From contig CALVUD010000005.1 of assembly GCA_944363505.1 (NCBI GenBank), positions 1-64,000 of the forward strand: 64,000 nt of DNA. Reading direction: 5' to 3'. Below are positions 63,737-64,000 of the stretch, in pieces. This stretch comes from an uncultured Clostridia bacterium. GTDB lineage: Bacteria > Bacillota > Clostridia > Christensenellales > DTU072. The translations under genes were made by a program, and so were the position numbers. Below the pieces are notes generated by a model. That model saw nothing but the letters and a program-made list of their open reading frames with translations. It did not search any database and was not told where the DNA came from. Positions within the stretch are counted from its first letter, which is position 1, and each line of letters starts with the position of its first letter.

Positions 63737-64000
63737 TTAAATCACTGCATCGAGATTGTAGTGATCTACTTCTCTTTCAACCTTTCTCGCACCTTCTGTT
63801 TGAACTATTCGGAATTTCCTAATGGTTGCCTCTCTATCAAGCTCGCCAGTTGAATATATGTTTTTTAAGTGTTCGTTTATGGTAGGCACAGCTACATCAA
63901 ACAATTCACTCATCATTCTTTGAGTGAGCCAAATGGTTTCGTCCTCATAGCGCACTTCGATAGAGTCTTGTTTTGATTGCAATTCAAATGTCAAAAACTC
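63737..64000 (-). pseudogene. RhuM family protein, truncated, runs off window edge
   Basis: The frame is open to the window end. Readable residues (IEVRYEDETIWLTQRMMSELFDVAVPTINEHLKNIYSTGELDREATIRKF, EGARKVEREVDHYNLDAVI) match RhuM, a DNA-binding-like protein of mobile islands. The family continues ISVGYR after YNLDA; here the codons read I, stop, I, G, stop, E, so two nonsense changes have ended the gene and no further homology is readable. It is a decayed 5' remnant. Confidence 0.75.

Overview
The window reads as chromosome from an endospore-forming, low-GC Gram-positive of the Clostridia type, probably an uncultured gut or rumen lineage (the lineage is inferred). Supporting genes are spoIIE, a single-membrane secretion set (secG, lepB), a large dockerin-bearing surface protease, a lipoprotein with a cohesin-like fold, and strong Shine-Dalgarno sites of the AGGAGG type. 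Two base compositions alternate. The stretches 1-14,480 and about 52,400-64,000 are AT-rich and accessory. The block 14,490-50,000 is GC-richer, tightly packed and looks like core chromosome.

Left accessory block (122-13,874, all minus strand). It holds a SAMHD1-like HD phosphohydrolase. A lipoprotein and a 1057-residue secreted protein (papain-like peptidase, BspA leucine-rich repeats, Hint domain) follow as a pair. A protein with a nucleoside-deoxyribosyltransferase-like C-terminus stands alone. An ECF sigma factor, a secreted C39-like peptidase and a one-TM anti-sigma-like protein form a cassette. A P-loop ATPase is broken over two overlapping frames at a T TTT TTG slippery heptamer and is coupled to a small membrane protein; this is the best candidate for an undescribed system. 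An identical 11-mer (TTGTCACATTT on the coding strand) lies upstream of three of these transcription units.

The block ends at the 3' end of ssrA (tmRNA). Repeats of the tmRNA 3' end and its flank, one joined to an unrelated repeat, look like remnants of site-specific integration.

Core block. The cluster smpB-metY-metA-recF-argS-hisJ runs into ssrA with almost no gaps, with secG upstream of smpB. MetA carries the Glu expected of an acetyltransferase, matching the O-acetylhomoserine-using MetY. A plus-strand F-type ATP synthase operon (atpB-E-F-A-G-D-C) has no separate delta gene. Instead a delta C-terminal domain is fused to the alpha subunit. After it come DUF1893 and YegP-type genes, a GH5 glycosidase, a TetR-regulated MMPL exporter with a recognisable operator, and spoIIE. 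An operon then encodes the dockerin protease, cohesin-like lipoprotein, GH20 hexosaminidase, an alpha/beta hydrolase and signal peptidase I.

Right accessory block. It has a frameshifted HTH membrane regulator, a GLUG-repeat fragment, and an orphan Rhs tip with a GIY-YIG-like toxin and a candidate immunity gene. The rest is a single-direction defence island: decayed RhuM, an Abi/HEPN protein, a two-gene CBASS (CD-NTase plus S-4TM pore), hsdS, DUF4160, a small ORF, hsdR, a YgjP metallopeptidase and an Mrr-N-like winged helix. hsdM is not in the window and probably lies beyond 64,000.

No CRISPR array, tRNA gene, rRNA or intact transposase was found.
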